Positions 17,201 through 25,540 of a stretch of DNA of 64,000 nt are shown in pieces (position 1 is the stretch's first letter; each line of letters opens with the position of its first letter). Both the position numbers and the translations under genes were made by a program. A model generated the notes under the pieces. The model made no database searches and had not been told where the DNA came from. It worked only from the letters and a program-made list of their open reading frames with translations. This stretch comes from an uncultured Selenomonadales bacterium (GTDB taxonomy: Bacteria; Bacillota; Negativicutes; Selenomonadales; Selenomonadaceae), in contig CAMZHX010000003.1 in assembly GCA_947307055.1 (NCBI GenBank), positions 1 to 64,000 of the forward strand, given 5' to 3'.

Positions 17201-18591
17201 TCGAAGAACTCACCGTCAAGCGCGAAATTTCCGGCAAGAATTACGGCGCAAGTGCTCAAGGCTTTATCCCGCTTAAAGCTTTGTTCGCCGACTCGAAAGA
17301 AAATCTGCCCGCTAACGAACAACTCGACTTGACGGTTGAGCTTGACGACGCGGATTTAAGTTTGCTACCGGTCGTGAGCAGTTACATTGCGTTTGGCGTC
17401 GGCGATTTGGATGGCTCGGTCAAAGTCACGGGCACGGTCACCAGTCCGCAAATCAACGGCAAAATTATTCTCAACGACGGCTCGGTCAAAGTCAAGGGCA
17501 TGAAGTCCCTGATTGAGCACATAAATATTTCGACGGCGTTTAAGGGCGAACGCTTCGACATTGAAACTTTCAAGGGCAATATCGGTTCGGGAGTTTTCAC
17601 TTTGACGGGCGGTTTCGACTTCGCCGACTTGGAGATAAAGAATTATAAATTTGACTTCGTGGCTGATGCGCTCGACATCGACAGCGACTTTTTCGACGGT
17701 CCGCTTAATGCCAATTTCAGTTTCAGCGAGGCAACTTTCTATCATTGGACTATGCCGAAACTTTCCGGACAAGTAAATCTCAACAAGTGCACGATAAGTA
17801 TTCCGAGCTTGCCCGATGACGATAGCCCGCTCCCGAATTTCCTTCTGGACGTTGCATTGAATCTCGGCGAAAAAGTTCATTTCTTCAGCTCGCACCTCTA
17901 CGACATGTATCTTGTCGGCAATGCGAAATTCGGGGGCACGACGCTCCACCCGAAAACTTCCGGAACTATCAGCGTTAAACGCGGCGGCACCTTGACTTAT
18001 CTTGAATCAGTGTTTAATATTCGGGAAGGCGAAGCGCATTTCAATCAAGTCGATACGTTTATGCCGTCGCTGAATTTCTACGCCGAAACTAAAATCAACA
18101 GGACGAAAGTTTTCTTACTACTCAAGGGCTCGCCTAAAAATATGGAATTCAAATTGAGTTCAAGCCCCGAAATGTCCGAGACCGAAATTTTCAGACTGCT
18201 GACTTTGCGCGATAACTATGCCAACGACGAATTGAATTTAACATCGGCTGACGCTTTAGCAATCGGCTTGCAAATGACTTTGCTCGGCGACATAGAGGAC
18301 GCTTTGAAAAGGACTATCGGCATAGATGAATTCGTCGTTTCGAGGGGGTCTGGCTCCATGTTTGAAAGTCATACGCCCGGCGAGCGCAGTAAAAAAGATA
18401 AAATAGATTATAATGTAAAAATCGGCAAGTACATCAACGACAAGCTCATGATTAGATATACGCACGGCTTCGGCAGTCATAAAGTTCACCGCTTCGGCTT
18501 GCAATACGATTTCAATGACAATCTCGGCTTCACAATCGAGCGCGAGGGCAAAGACTATATCTTCAGCTTTGAGGCGCGATATAAATTTTAG
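14206..18591 (+). CDS. tamB: TamB/DUF490-like intermembrane protein
   Basis: A 1461-residue AsmA/TamB-type protein thought to form a long hydrophobic beta-groove between the two membranes, for phospholipid transport and support of outer-membrane protein assembly. One N-terminal membrane anchor (about 5-23) is followed by long beta-rich repeats with the recurring G.I..P...G/GNVKxTG pattern. The DUF490 region at the C-terminus has SGTISVKRGGTLTYLESVFN, FNQVDTFMPSLNFYAET, LLLKGSPKNMEFKLSSSPEM and a terminal barrel-like EARYKF. The start is GTG at 14206, after AAGGGAG. Its TAG is shared with the first base of the following heptamer element, and bamA comes next, a pairing seen in many diderm Firmicutes. 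Confidence 0.93.
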   Translation: MWKFLKILGGALLVLALGGGLYINSQRATIIQNALTKAEEIATETLGVPVKIGSVDLDKINLWDFDKNSDLIIHDVEVLDKNSELIAKVDTAEVNFKLLALKDDPIAALDTIKIDGALVNLKKRDENTWNVNDIKLESEGETTFGAKIFLERGTVNAEFDGKNISVEEISGEADCADMNAVATKIAAKTLGAQVTATGTLGAEQQVINAAVDKIFFDKVLPYLPADKIPDGVEILSGAAENITLHLLHKGEALSYLGSTQVKGASVKVEATDVQDINGTVTFNEREIIIDGAATANGQQASASGKIRLDTDQPFFDIYAESDNFTPAAIIADIGISGAANVRAHLVGTAQNPQVDADIYSDWLAYEEFSAQNISTKLRYVGEMIYLTDTSANIFGGNVTGNVEVKTSDLTYNANIKANGLDAATLADFASSDNVIGGRIFADVGVNGGGGKPMKIYGNAKAVALNVDDLQINEAKTSFYFADDNLTIDYLSANLPNNGTLGLEGTIADLNNLDLKFYGAHVDMSIAKNFNAALDMSGLTDFKGTVHGVADNPEITLQLSAVDLSKHNKHFTGKFFKQPFDSIKLVASGNLDGVRIDDFTLEKDGKTKWTVIEGSVGLTGERKINLQLDTTAVRAEDIAALVAPDQPITGNVSNTVKITGTIDNPQVAGNIKFNRGSYHGVLLSGMVGDYFLEGDILRLQDFQITSPMVDMVLNGTINKNTRVMDFVVTGNDIDLQRFKAKLPEKYSAEGHVKFEGLIKGTPDVPIFDGELKADSLVLNGVELTNIYGHLESNGANVYLDEFHFNDGDGTCNLQLSTNLNTEMVSGEADVTNTDIPNIFKIADINNELFTGKLNSKILIGGTLSRLQGSIEGEISEGTFAGYDIHDINLSVNMLGDIIYINRLEGKQGDKGTINLRGSAQLDGELDLNFVAKEIALGIFTGAAGSDIEMVGTADVIAKLGGSTSNPTGEATLTALNGGIKGSTFDLLRGHFVLKDWRINVEELTVKREISGKNYGASAQGFIPLKALFADSKENLPANEQLDLTVELDDADLSLLPVVSSYIAFGVGDLDGSVKVTGTVTSPQINGKIILNDGSVKVKGMKSLIEHINISTAFKGERFDIETFKGNIGSGVFTLTGGFDFADLEIKNYKFDFVADALDIDSDFFDGPLNANFSFSEATFYHWTMPKLSGQVNLNKCTISIPSLPDDDSPLPNFLLDVALNLGEKVHFFSSHLYDMYLVGNAKFGGTTLHPKTSGTISVKRGGTLTYLESVFNIREGEAHFNQVDTFMPSLNFYAETKINRTKVFLLLKGSPKNMEFKLSSSPEMSETEIFRLLTLRDNYANDELNLTSADALAIGLQMTLLGDIEDALKRTIGIDEFVVSRGSGSMFESHTPGERSKKDKIDYNVKIGKYINDKLMIRYTHGFGSHKVHRFGLQYDFNDNLGFTIEREGKDYIFSFEARYKF

Positions 18592-18662
18592 GGAGAAGGG
18601 AGATGGGAGAAGGGAAAAGTAGAGATAAGACTTTTCCCATTTCCCTTTTCCCATTTCCCTTA
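18591..18662 (+). repeat. Heptamer inverted-repeat element, tamB-bamA junction
   Basis: Four purine units (GGGAGAA, GGGAGAT, GGGAGAA, GGGAAAA), a 13-base loop, then four matching pyrimidine units (TTTTCCC, ATTTCCC, TTTTCCC, ATTTCCC). The stop codon TAG of tamB supplies the first G, and the element ends just before the AGGAGG of bamA. Confidence 0.9.
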
Positions 18663-18677
18663 CAGGAGGTTTTATTA

Positions 18678-20762
18678 TTGAAAGTGAAAAAAAATTTGCG
18701 AAGAAAGCGAGCGGCGTTAATGGCGGCATTGACGTTGCCCTTTATATTCGGATTCACATCGAGCGAGGCAGCTCCTAACGTAGTCGACAAACCCTTTGAA
18801 GAAACCGCTGAAACTCCAAAGGTCGAACCGGTCGCCGAAACTCCGCAAGTCGAACCGGTCGCCGAAACTCCAAAAGCTGAACCGGTCGCCGAAACTCCAA
18901 AAGCTGAACCGGTCGCCGAAACTCCAAAGGTCGAGCCGGTCGCCGAAACTCCAAAAGCTGAACCGGTCGCTGAAACTCCAAAGGTTGAACCGACTTCTGA
19001 ACCGGCTAAAATTGAGACGGCAACCGAAAAGGCTGAGCCTTCTAAAACCGAACAGCCTATGCCCGAACCTTATCGCTCGCAAGTCGATACGGAAATTTTG
19101 GAGTACTTTAAGCAATTCGACGGCAAAACCATTGTCGACATCGAGTTTGAGGGCGCGACTTCCGAGACGCTCCCGACTATCAAAGTCGCGGTAATTGAAC
19201 ACGTCGGCGACACTTTCAACGCTATGACGGCTCTGCGCGATAGAAATGCCCTTCTCAACACCGGCTATTTCTACGAGGCCTACCAAACTTTCGAGGTCAT
19301 ACCCGAAGGCGTCGTTATAACTTTCCACGTTATGGAAAATCCTATCCTTAATGAAGTCGTCTTCACCGGCAACACCATTTACGATAACGATGAACTTCAA
19401 GACATGCTGACCGTCCGAAAAGGTTTCATTCTCAACAGCAACACCTTGCACGATAACATTTCCAAAATCCAAGAGGAATACCGCAACGAAGGCTTTATCC
19501 TCATGAAAGTTACTGATATGAATATGGATAAGGACGGCGTCTTGACGTTAAAGATTAACGAGGGCATTTTGGAAGGCTACGCGGTCAAGGGCAACAAGAA
19601 GACTAAGGACAAAGTTATTTTGCGCGAGATGCGCCAGGAAGTCGGGACGCCCTTTAATGCGAAACTTGCGCGGCGTTCAATGCAGAGGGTTTACAACTTA
19701 GGCTTTTTCGAGGACGTCAATTTAAAGATGAATCCTGGCGTCGAGCCCAATGCGATTATTATGGAAGTCAACGTCAAGGAAAAACGCACGGGCACATTTG
19801 GCATAGGCGCGGGCTATTCGACGGCTGACGGCATTATCGGCATGGTAAGTTTGTCCGATACGAACTTTCGCGGCACGGGCGATTTGATTGCGATAATGTA
19901 CGAGAAGAGCGGCGACGAGACCGACGCGCACGGCTACACGTTTACTTATCGGCACCCGTGGCTCGATAGCAAAGCAACTGCGATGCGCTTCCAAATTTAC
20001 AACCGCACCTACGCTTTCAGCGATTACGATGTCAACGGACGATTCAAGGAAGAGTACATGCGCAAATATTCCGGCGGCGAACTCACTTTGAGCCGACCCG
20101 TCAGCGAATACTCGACGAACTTTATAACCCTCCGTCAGCGCAAGGATAAATATGTTCGTCACGTAGCGAGCGGCAATGTTGGCAATCGTAGCGGTTGGGA
20201 GTATGCCAAATGGCGTCACGATAATTTCGGCACGACGCGCAGTATGATTCTTGAGCACGTCACCGACACCCGCGACAACATTTACGCCCCGACCGAAGGT
20301 AACAAGGTTGATTTGACATTGGAGCTGGGCGGAATTTTGGGTGGCGACTTCCATTTCCAAAAGGCGTCGATTGAGCATCAGTTCTACACGAAGGCGGGCG
20401 ACCATTCGCAAGTTTGGGCGTTGCGTGCAATGTACGGTTACGGGCGCGGCGACCTGACTGAATTTAACCAATTCCGACTTGGTGGGCAAGGCAGTTTGCG
20501 CGGCTATCGTGACGACCAATTTCGCGGCGACAGAATGATTTTGGGCACGTTGGAATATCGTTTCCCGCTCTCCAGGAAAATTCAGGGCGCGGTTTTCACG
20601 GATTGGGGTAGCGCATGGGATACGGGCTTAAAGCCGAAAAATGTTAAAGGCAGCGTCGGCGTTGGCGTTGCGTTGAATACTCCTTTTGGGCCGTTGCGTC
20701 TGGATTACGGGCGCGGCTCGCAGGGCGGCAGATTCCATTTCTCGGTTGGTACGTCTTTCTGA
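18678..20762 (+). CDS. bamA: BamA/Omp85 outer-membrane assembly protein with Pro/Glu repeat region
   Basis: Outer-membrane insertase of the Omp85 family, 694 residues. A signal peptide (about 1-32) is followed by seven copies of a nine-residue unit ETPKxEPVA (about 45-107), then about three POTRA domains (to about 340) and a 16-strand-type barrel. The barrel shows GFGIGAGYSTADG-like, RLGGQGSLRGYRDDQF (the conserved VRGF-like L6 motif) and TPFGPLRLDYG sequences. The TTG at 18678 is eight bases after AGGAGG; a longer frame upstream is only translation of the heptamer element. The Pro-rich linker ahead of the POTRAs is unusual and could reach through the periplasm or cell wall. It is the last gene of the operon. 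Confidence 0.93.
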   Translation: MKVKKNLRRKRAALMAALTLPFIFGFTSSEAAPNVVDKPFEETAETPKVEPVAETPQVEPVAETPKAEPVAETPKAEPVAETPKVEPVAETPKAEPVAETPKVEPTSEPAKIETATEKAEPSKTEQPMPEPYRSQVDTEILEYFKQFDGKTIVDIEFEGATSETLPTIKVAVIEHVGDTFNAMTALRDRNALLNTGYFYEAYQTFEVIPEGVVITFHVMENPILNEVVFTGNTIYDNDELQDMLTVRKGFILNSNTLHDNISKIQEEYRNEGFILMKVTDMNMDKDGVLTLKINEGILEGYAVKGNKKTKDKVILREMRQEVGTPFNAKLARRSMQRVYNLGFFEDVNLKMNPGVEPNAIIMEVNVKEKRTGTFGIGAGYSTADGIIGMVSLSDTNFRGTGDLIAIMYEKSGDETDAHGYTFTYRHPWLDSKATAMRFQIYNRTYAFSDYDVNGRFKEEYMRKYSGGELTLSRPVSEYSTNFITLRQRKDKYVRHVASGNVGNRSGWEYAKWRHDNFGTTRSMILEHVTDTRDNIYAPTEGNKVDLTLELGGILGGDFHFQKASIEHQFYTKAGDHSQVWALRAMYGYGRGDLTEFNQFRLGGQGSLRGYRDDQFRGDRMILGTLEYRFPLSRKIQGAVFTDWGSAWDTGLKPKNVKGSVGVGVALNTPFGPLRLDYGRGSQGGRFHFSVGTSF
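18810..18998 (+). repeat. Seven 27-bp tandem repeats in bamA
   Basis: Seven in-frame 27-bp units (18810, 18837, 18864, 18891, 18918, 18945, 18972) encode ETPKVEPVA and variants with Q or A. Near-identity at the DNA level makes the copy number likely to vary between strains. Confidence 0.93.
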
Positions 20763-20778
20763 ATCAGGAATTCTTCAA

Positions 20779-20807
20779 GGCGTCGTCTTAACGGGCGACG
20801 CTCTTTT
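20779..20807 (+). terminator. Terminator of the envelope operon
   Basis: GCGTCG at 20780-20785 pairs with CGACGC at 20796-20801, followed by TCTTTT. It lies 17 bases after the bamA stop. Confidence 0.75.
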
Positions 20808-20810
20808 AAT

Positions 20811-20837
20811 GCAAAAAATTACCCGCCGAAGCGGGCT
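20811..20837 (-). terminator. Terminator of the MotE-like gene
   Basis: Read on the minus strand, CCCGC and GCGGG pair around a TTCG tetraloop and are followed by TAATTTTTT. It lies four bases past the stop of the MotE-like gene. Confidence 0.8.
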
Positions 20838-20840
20838 TTG

Positions 20841-21554
20841 CTATTCGGTATAAGCGATTTGTTCTGGCTGATTGACGGGCTCATTTCGCATGGTGTCCGA
20901 AGGCGTAGTAACTCGGCGTTGCGTGCCCGCGAATAACATTTCAGTAAGTTGCGCGGCGGCAGTCGGCTCCATCTTCGACAAAATCTGCGCGACGGAGTCT
21001 TCGTTCATTTTCTGGAAAATTAAAACGGTCGTATCCCAATCGACGTTGATAAGGGCATTGGCGGCGGCTTCGGGCTTCATGCTCTCGTAAATCCGCGCAA
21101 GTCGGGCGATGCGTTTTTTCTCTTCGGCCTCGCGTTGAGCGCGTTGCTCCTCAATTGCCTTTTTGTCGACTTTGACTTCAGTAGGTTTAGGCTTAGGCTT
21201 TTCTGGCTCTACGGGTTTAGCCGCGGGTTCTTCGAGCTTAGGTTCTTCTTCTTCCTTAGGCGGCCACTCGACGCCTTCGGGCACCTCAAAATATTTTCCG
21301 TTGCCGACGATTGGCAGGCGATAAAGTCCGAGATTTTCGTTGAGCATAGCGACATCTTCCGTGCTGAGGACATCGTACTTGACCGCCGCGACGAATCCGC
21401 CGACAATCAAAATCGCCAAGAGTATCAGCCCGATAAAAATATTTCTTATCTTGCTGAAGATTGAGGATTCTTTTTTATGTTCCTGTTCGCCGTCTTCGTT
21501 CAATTCGCTATCGGCTTTCAATTCTTTTTCTTCCAAAGTAATCACCTTGTCCAA
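20841..21554 (-). CDS. MotE-like single-pass membrane protein (MgtE-N/FliG-like fold)
   Basis: A 237-residue protein. An acidic N-terminal tail is followed by one membrane helix (about 38-60), a Pro/Glu/Lys-rich linker (about 95-130), a short coiled coil (about 130-150) and a C-terminal helical domain. That last domain has YESMKPEAAANALINVDWD and ILSKMEPTAAAQLTEML, the pattern of MgtE N-terminal and FliG-like domains found in the motility chaperone MotE. The start is uncertain: TTG at 21554 has no good ribosome-binding site, while a TTG at 21536 follows AAGGTG. No flagellar gene lies in the window, so a motility role is only an analogy. Confidence 0.7.
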   Translation of the reverse strand: MDKVITLEEKELKADSELNEDGEQEHKKESSIFSKIRNIFIGLILLAILIVGGFVAAVKYDVLSTEDVAMLNENLGLYRLPIVGNGKYFEVPEGVEWPPKEEEEPKLEEPAAKPVEPEKPKPKPTEVKVDKKAIEEQRAQREAEEKKRIARLARIYESMKPEAAANALINVDWDTTVLIFQKMNEDSVAQILSKMEPTAAAQLTEMLFAGTQRRVTTPSDTMRNEPVNQPEQIAYTE

Positions 21555-21631
21555 AATTTTTCTGCTGATTGATTCTTTTAGTCGCCGCGATTTTCCTGCC
21601 GCCGTGTTAAAATATTCGTGGAGATGATTTT

Positions 21632-22516
21632 ATGTGCGAGCTTTGTCCACGACGTTGCAAAGTCGACCGCGTTAAGACTTTAGGATTTTGCGGCGCGGGA
21701 GAAAATTTACGTGTTGCATTGGTTAGTCTGCATAAGTGGGAGGAGCCGTGCCTTATCGGGAGAAATGGCGCGGGCACAATTTTTTTCTCCCATTGTAATT
21801 TGAAATGCGTTTACTGTCAAAACTTTTCAATCAGCCACGAGGGCTTTGGCGCGGAAATTTCTATTGAGCGGCTGGCGGAAATTTTCATTGAGCAGCAAGA
21901 GCGCGGCGCGGCAAGTATCGAACTCGTGACGCCGACGCATTACGCCGATAAAATTTGCGCGGCGATTGACATTGCTAAAAATCGCGGCTTGAACTTACCG
22001 ATTGTTTGGAACTCCAACGCCTACGAAAATCTTGAGATGCTAGAACTTCTGCGCGGTCGCGTCGATATTTTCCTACCCGACCTGAAATATTTTGACGACG
22101 AGCCCGCCCGAACTTTTTCAAACGCGCCGAATTATTTTGCGATTGCAAGTGCCGCGATTAGGAAAATGTTCGAGCTTGTTGGCAGTCCAATTTTCGACGG
22201 CGATTTGATGACTCGCGGCGTGATTGTCCGTCATTTGATTTTGCCGAACTTCAGACGCGATTCGATTAAAATTGTCGAGTGGCTTTACAAGACTTTTGGC
22301 GACGAAATTTTCATAAGCCTCATGAACCAATACACGCCGATTTTCCGCGCAGGCGATTTCAAAAAAATAAGCCGCCCGTTGACGACCTTTGAATATAAAT
22401 CGGTTGTCGACCACGCGGCGCAACTCGGCGTTAAGAATTGTTTTATTCAGCTCGGCAAGACTGCCGACAAAAATTTTATTCCGAATTTCAATCTGGACAA
22501 CGTCAATCGATTTTGA
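21632..22516 (+). CDS. Radical SAM protein, PflA-like
   Basis: A 294-residue radical SAM enzyme. The 4Fe-4S motif is CNLKCVYC (C55, C59, C62). A cysteine-rich N-terminus (MCELCPRRC, GFCGAGE) and the order of later motifs (LVTPTHYADKI, PIVWNSNAYE, DIFLPDLKYFDDEPA) match the family annotated as pyruvate formate-lyase activase homologues, close to the AmmeMemoRadiSam group. No glycyl-radical enzyme is encoded nearby, so its substrate is unknown. The ATG follows GGAG. Its last 14 bases overlap the convergent ABC binding-protein gene. Confidence 0.85.
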   Translation: MCELCPRRCKVDRVKTLGFCGAGENLRVALVSLHKWEEPCLIGRNGAGTIFFSHCNLKCVYCQNFSISHEGFGAEISIERLAEIFIEQQERGAASIELVTPTHYADKICAAIDIAKNRGLNLPIVWNSNAYENLEMLELLRGRVDIFLPDLKYFDDEPARTFSNAPNYFAIASAAIRKMFELVGSPIFDGDLMTRGVIVRHLILPNFRRDSIKIVEWLYKTFGDEIFISLMNQYTPIFRAGDFKKISRPLTTFEYKSVVDHAAQLGVKNCFIQLGKTADKNFIPNFNLDNVNRF

Positions 22517-23504
22517 CGCCGTGAATTTCTTCGGCAAGCCTCTGGAGTGATTCGACTGTTCGGACGCCTGGCGTAATCTCCGAAAGTTTGACTTTGACGA
22601 AATGATTTTCACGGACGGCGGTCACGTTTTGCAGTTGCGGATTGTCTTTAATCGTGGCGACCTTCTCTTGAAAATCATCGTCATTGCGGACGCCGTTGCT
22701 GTAATCGGCGATGATTATATAATCAGGGTCAGCCGCAACGACGCTTTCCCAACTCGTCGCCGCCCAAGTCTTATCGACGCCGGCATTTTCCATGACGTTA
22801 TCGGCTCCGATAAGTTTCAAAATATTTGTCGTGTAGCCCTTAAACGCCGTGAACGGTTGCCCGTCGCTGGAGTCGTAGATAAAAATTTTCTTGTGCGGCA
22901 AATCTTTAATCTTGCCTTGAACCGCGCTTAACATTTTCTTTTGCTCGTCGACCCAAGTTTTAGCCGCGTCTGTCGCGCTGAAAATTTCGCCATATTTCAG
23001 CATGTCCTCAAAGACGGTATCCAAATTCGCGTCGAGTTTTTGCATTGACGACGGGACATAAATCGGGACGTTTTGCGAAGTGATTCTTTCGGCGGGGATT
23101 CCGCGCTTAGTGAAAGCGACTTCCCAACCCGTCGCGAAGTCTGGTTTTTCCGCCATGAACGTTTCATACGACGGCCATTTTTCGGCGAGCACTTTAACTT
23201 TGTCGTAGGATTCCTGTAGCGGCGGATAGATTTCCTCTTCCTTCATTGCGGTGCCGACCATTTTGTCTTGCAAGCCGAGTGCTAACATCATTTCGGTTGT
23301 CGCTTGCGACATTGAAATTGCGCGCGTCGGAGCCTTCTCGACTTTGGCTGTGACTTCTTGACCGTCGAGGGTTTCTGTCCAAGTGACTTCCGACTTTGCC
23401 GCCGGTGCAGGTTGATTTTCTCCACCGCAACCCGCTAGCCCAAATGTAAGAGCAAATGCCGATAAGCCTATTACAATGCCCTTCTTCCAAAACTTTTTCC
23501 TCAT
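22503..23504 (-). CDS. ABC transporter substrate-binding lipoprotein (iron-siderophore/cobalamin type)
   Basis: A 333-residue periplasmic-binding protein of the Peripla_BP_2 (FecB/BtuF) class. The signal peptide ends in a lipobox, FGLAGC. Family features are RAISMSQATTEMMLALGL near the start and SWESVVAADPDYIIIAD in the second lobe. It should capture an iron complex or a corrinoid for the permease and ATPase encoded upstream in the same direction; the ligand cannot be told from sequence. The ATG follows CGGAGG. It is the last gene of the transport operon, separated from the ATPase gene by a heptamer hairpin. Confidence 0.9.
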   Translation of the reverse strand: MRKKFWKKGIVIGLSAFALTFGLAGCGGENQPAPAAKSEVTWTETLDGQEVTAKVEKAPTRAISMSQATTEMMLALGLQDKMVGTAMKEEEIYPPLQESYDKVKVLAEKWPSYETFMAEKPDFATGWEVAFTKRGIPAERITSQNVPIYVPSSMQKLDANLDTVFEDMLKYGEIFSATDAAKTWVDEQKKMLSAVQGKIKDLPHKKIFIYDSSDGQPFTAFKGYTTNILKLIGADNVMENAGVDKTWAATSWESVVAADPDYIIIADYSNGVRNDDDFQEKVATIKDNPQLQNVTAVRENHFVKVKLSEITPGVRTVESLQRLAEEIHGVKID

Positions 23505-23549
23505 AAACTGCTGCCTCCGTATTTTAAATTTTGCTCATACATTTTTTTA

Positions 23550-23628
23550 GGGGAAAGGGAGATGGGAAAAGGGAAAAGTCTTATCCTTACTTACCCTTAC
23601 TTCTCCCTTCTCCCATTTCCCTTCTCCC
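23550..23628 (-). repeat. Heptamer inverted-repeat element in the ABC importer operon
   Basis: Read on the minus (coding) strand, GGGAGAA/GGGAAAT units start at the TAG stop of the ATPase gene. A loop of about 23 bases follows, then TTTTCCC/ATCTCCC units. It has the same layout as the elements at 9538, 18591 and 47681. Confidence 0.88.
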
Positions 23629-24377
23629 TAGTAATTTATATATGTGCGTCCGTCGCGCTCGAACTTCACGAACGGTACGCCGAATATCTCTTCCAACAAA
23701 TCGGGCTGCATAATTTCCCGCGCAATTCCCTGCGTCAACACCCGCCCGCCTGCCATGATGATTACCTCGTCGCAATACTGAATCGCCAACGACAAATCAT
23801 GCAGGACGATTATAACGGTTTTGCCGTAGGCTTGCAACGTCCTCATCAGCGCGATTTTGTATTTAACGTCGAGATGATTTGTCGGCTCGTCCATTAAAAT
23901 CAATTCTGGCTCCTGCGCTAAAGCCTTTGCAATCAAGACGCGCTGAATTTCTCCGCCCGACATCTGACTTAGTTTGCGCTCTGCCATATCGGTAATCCCG
24001 ACACTTTCCATAGCCTTGCGAGCAATGCGCCTATCGTCTTTGGTGTAGTCGCGAAATTTTTTTTTGTAGGGGAAGCGACCCATAACCACGACATCTTCAA
24101 CGAGGAAATCGGCAATCATCTTCTGACGTTGCGGCAAGACCGACACTTGAAGCGCGTAGCGTTCGGCGGGAATTTCGGCAACGTCCTGACCTCTGAAGTA
24201 GACAGCATTTGTACTGCGGCGCGTTTTTGAGAGGAATGACATCAGCGTTGACTTGCCGGAACCATTCGCGCCGATTATCGCCGTAATTTTCCCTTCGGTG
24301 AACGTCGCGTTGACGTTGTCCAAAATTTTTTTCTCGCCGATAACGTAGGATAAATTTCTGACTTCGATAATGTTCAT
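23628..24377 (-). CDS. ABC transporter ATPase (FecE/BtuD type)
   Basis: A 249-residue cytoplasmic ATPase of the iron-siderophore/vitamin B12 importer family. Walker A is GANGSGKST, the signature MSGGEIQRVLIAKALA, Walker B LILMDEPTNHLD and the H-loop IIVLHD. It starts three bases after the permease stop, so the two are translationally coupled. The stop TAG is part of the heptamer element that follows. Confidence 0.93.
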   Translation of the reverse strand: MNIIEVRNLSYVIGEKKILDNVNATFTEGKITAIIGANGSGKSTLMSFLSKTRRSTNAVYFRGQDVAEIPAERYALQVSVLPQRQKMIADFLVEDVVVMGRFPYKKKFRDYTKDDRRIARKAMESVGITDMAERKLSQMSGGEIQRVLIAKALAQEPELILMDEPTNHLDVKYKIALMRTLQAYGKTVIIVLHDLSLAIQYCDEVIIMAGGRVLTQGIAREIMQPDLLEEIFGVPFVKFERDGRTYINY

Positions 24378-24380
24378 AGC

Positions 24381-25388
24381 TCAAGAATTTTTGTACTGTC
24401 GATTGATGATTTGCATAAAGACCGGCGCACCTAAACACGCCGTCAAAATTCCTATCGGGACTTCTTCTGGGCTGAACATTGCTCGCGCTAAAACGTCAGC
24501 CCAAACCATGACGACCGCGCCAATTAAACTCGTGAACCACAACATGACAGCATGGCGCGATTCTCCGATAAATCTTGCAATGTGCGGAATCACCAGCCCG
24601 ATAAAGCCAATTATCCCCGCAATCGAGACCGTGACCGCGATAGCCAGCGACGAAATTAAAACTACTGCTTGCTGCATTCGCTCCGTCGACAGGCCTAAAT
24701 GTTGCGCCTCTTCCCTGCCCAAAAGTATCAAGTCCAATTCGTGACGGAATAGCCAGACAAATAATATCAGCGCAATCACGACGGCTAAGGCAATCGGCAC
24801 CATTTCCCAGCGTATGCCCGTGAAACTCCCCATTAGCCAGAACATTGCGCTACGGACTTGCGCCTCGTTTTTCGAGCCGTAAATTTCAAGCATCGTGAAC
24901 GCCGAAAATAACGCCGAAATCCCCATGCCGATTAGCACAAGTTTAATGGGGCTGTTACTCGTGCCGGCAATGCGAACGACAATAATAGTTGCGAGTGCCG
25001 CGCCTAAAAACGCTCCGACGTAAACGCCATAAGGCGCGAAGATTTGCGCAATGCCTGTGACTATGCAGAAGACCGCGCCCATACCCGCGCCCGACGATAC
25101 GCCTAAAATGTACGGGTCAGCAAGATAATTTTGCGAGACCGTTTGCATAAGCATTCCGGTTAGTGATAAAATCGCGCCGCTTATCGCCGCAAAAATTATT
25201 CGCGGGATTCTTATATCGAAAATTATCATTGCGTTCGACGAATCGGACTTGAACCCTTGCAAGAAATTCGCCAGCTCATTCACGACGACGCCCGTTTCAA
25301 TTTCAATCGAACCAAACCTCACAGCAATTATCATGCTCGCCAAAAGAATCGCCGTCAACAAAAACGCTCGGAGATATAAATTTTTCAT
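24381..25388 (-). CDS. FecCD-type ABC transporter permease
   Basis: A 335-residue, highly hydrophobic permease with about ten membrane helices, of the FecCD/BtuC family. Typical motifs are FDIRIPRIIFAAISGAILSL near the N-terminus, DPYILGVSSGAGMGAV and GFIGLVIPHIARFIGE, which contacts the ATPase. ATG at 25388 is chosen because the hydrophobic N-terminus begins there; a GTG at 25418 would add ten residues but has no ribosome-binding site. It is first in the importer operon and diverges from pfkA. Confidence 0.9.
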   Translation of the reverse strand: MKNLYLRAFLLTAILLASMIIAVRFGSIEIETGVVVNELANFLQGFKSDSSNAMIIFDIRIPRIIFAAISGAILSLTGMLMQTVSQNYLADPYILGVSSGAGMGAVFCIVTGIAQIFAPYGVYVGAFLGAALATIIVVRIAGTSNSPIKLVLIGMGISALFSAFTMLEIYGSKNEAQVRSAMFWLMGSFTGIRWEMVPIALAVVIALILFVWLFRHELDLILLGREEAQHLGLSTERMQQAVVLISSLAIAVTVSIAGIIGFIGLVIPHIARFIGESRHAVMLWFTSLIGAVVMVWADVLARAMFSPEEVPIGILTACLGAPVFMQIINRQYKNS

Positions 25389-25466
25389 CGTCCGGAAATG
25401 ATAGCACAAGGCAAGCACGACGTCAAAATCGGCGACGAAAAAATCTTTGACGCGCTCAAAATTTGC

Positions 25467-25495
25467 TTTACAATTCTTAGAAAATTTTCTAAAAT
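25467..25495 (+). promoter_or_regulatory. pfkA promoter with a perfect 16-bp palindrome
   Basis: TTTACA at 25467-25472, a 17-bp spacer and TAAAAT at 25490-25495. The palindrome TTAGAAAATTTTCTAA (25477-25492) fills the spacer and touches the -10 box, the position expected of a repressor operator. Confidence 0.65.
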
Positions 25496-25540
25496 ATCTG
25501 CGTGGTATTTTTTAAGACACTGAGTGGGAGGGGACAAATT

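Noticed and set aside
18603-18677. Longer N-terminus for BamA starting at 18603
   Set aside because: This would translate the heptamer hairpin; the AGGAGG at 18664 and the signal peptide fit the TTG at 18678.
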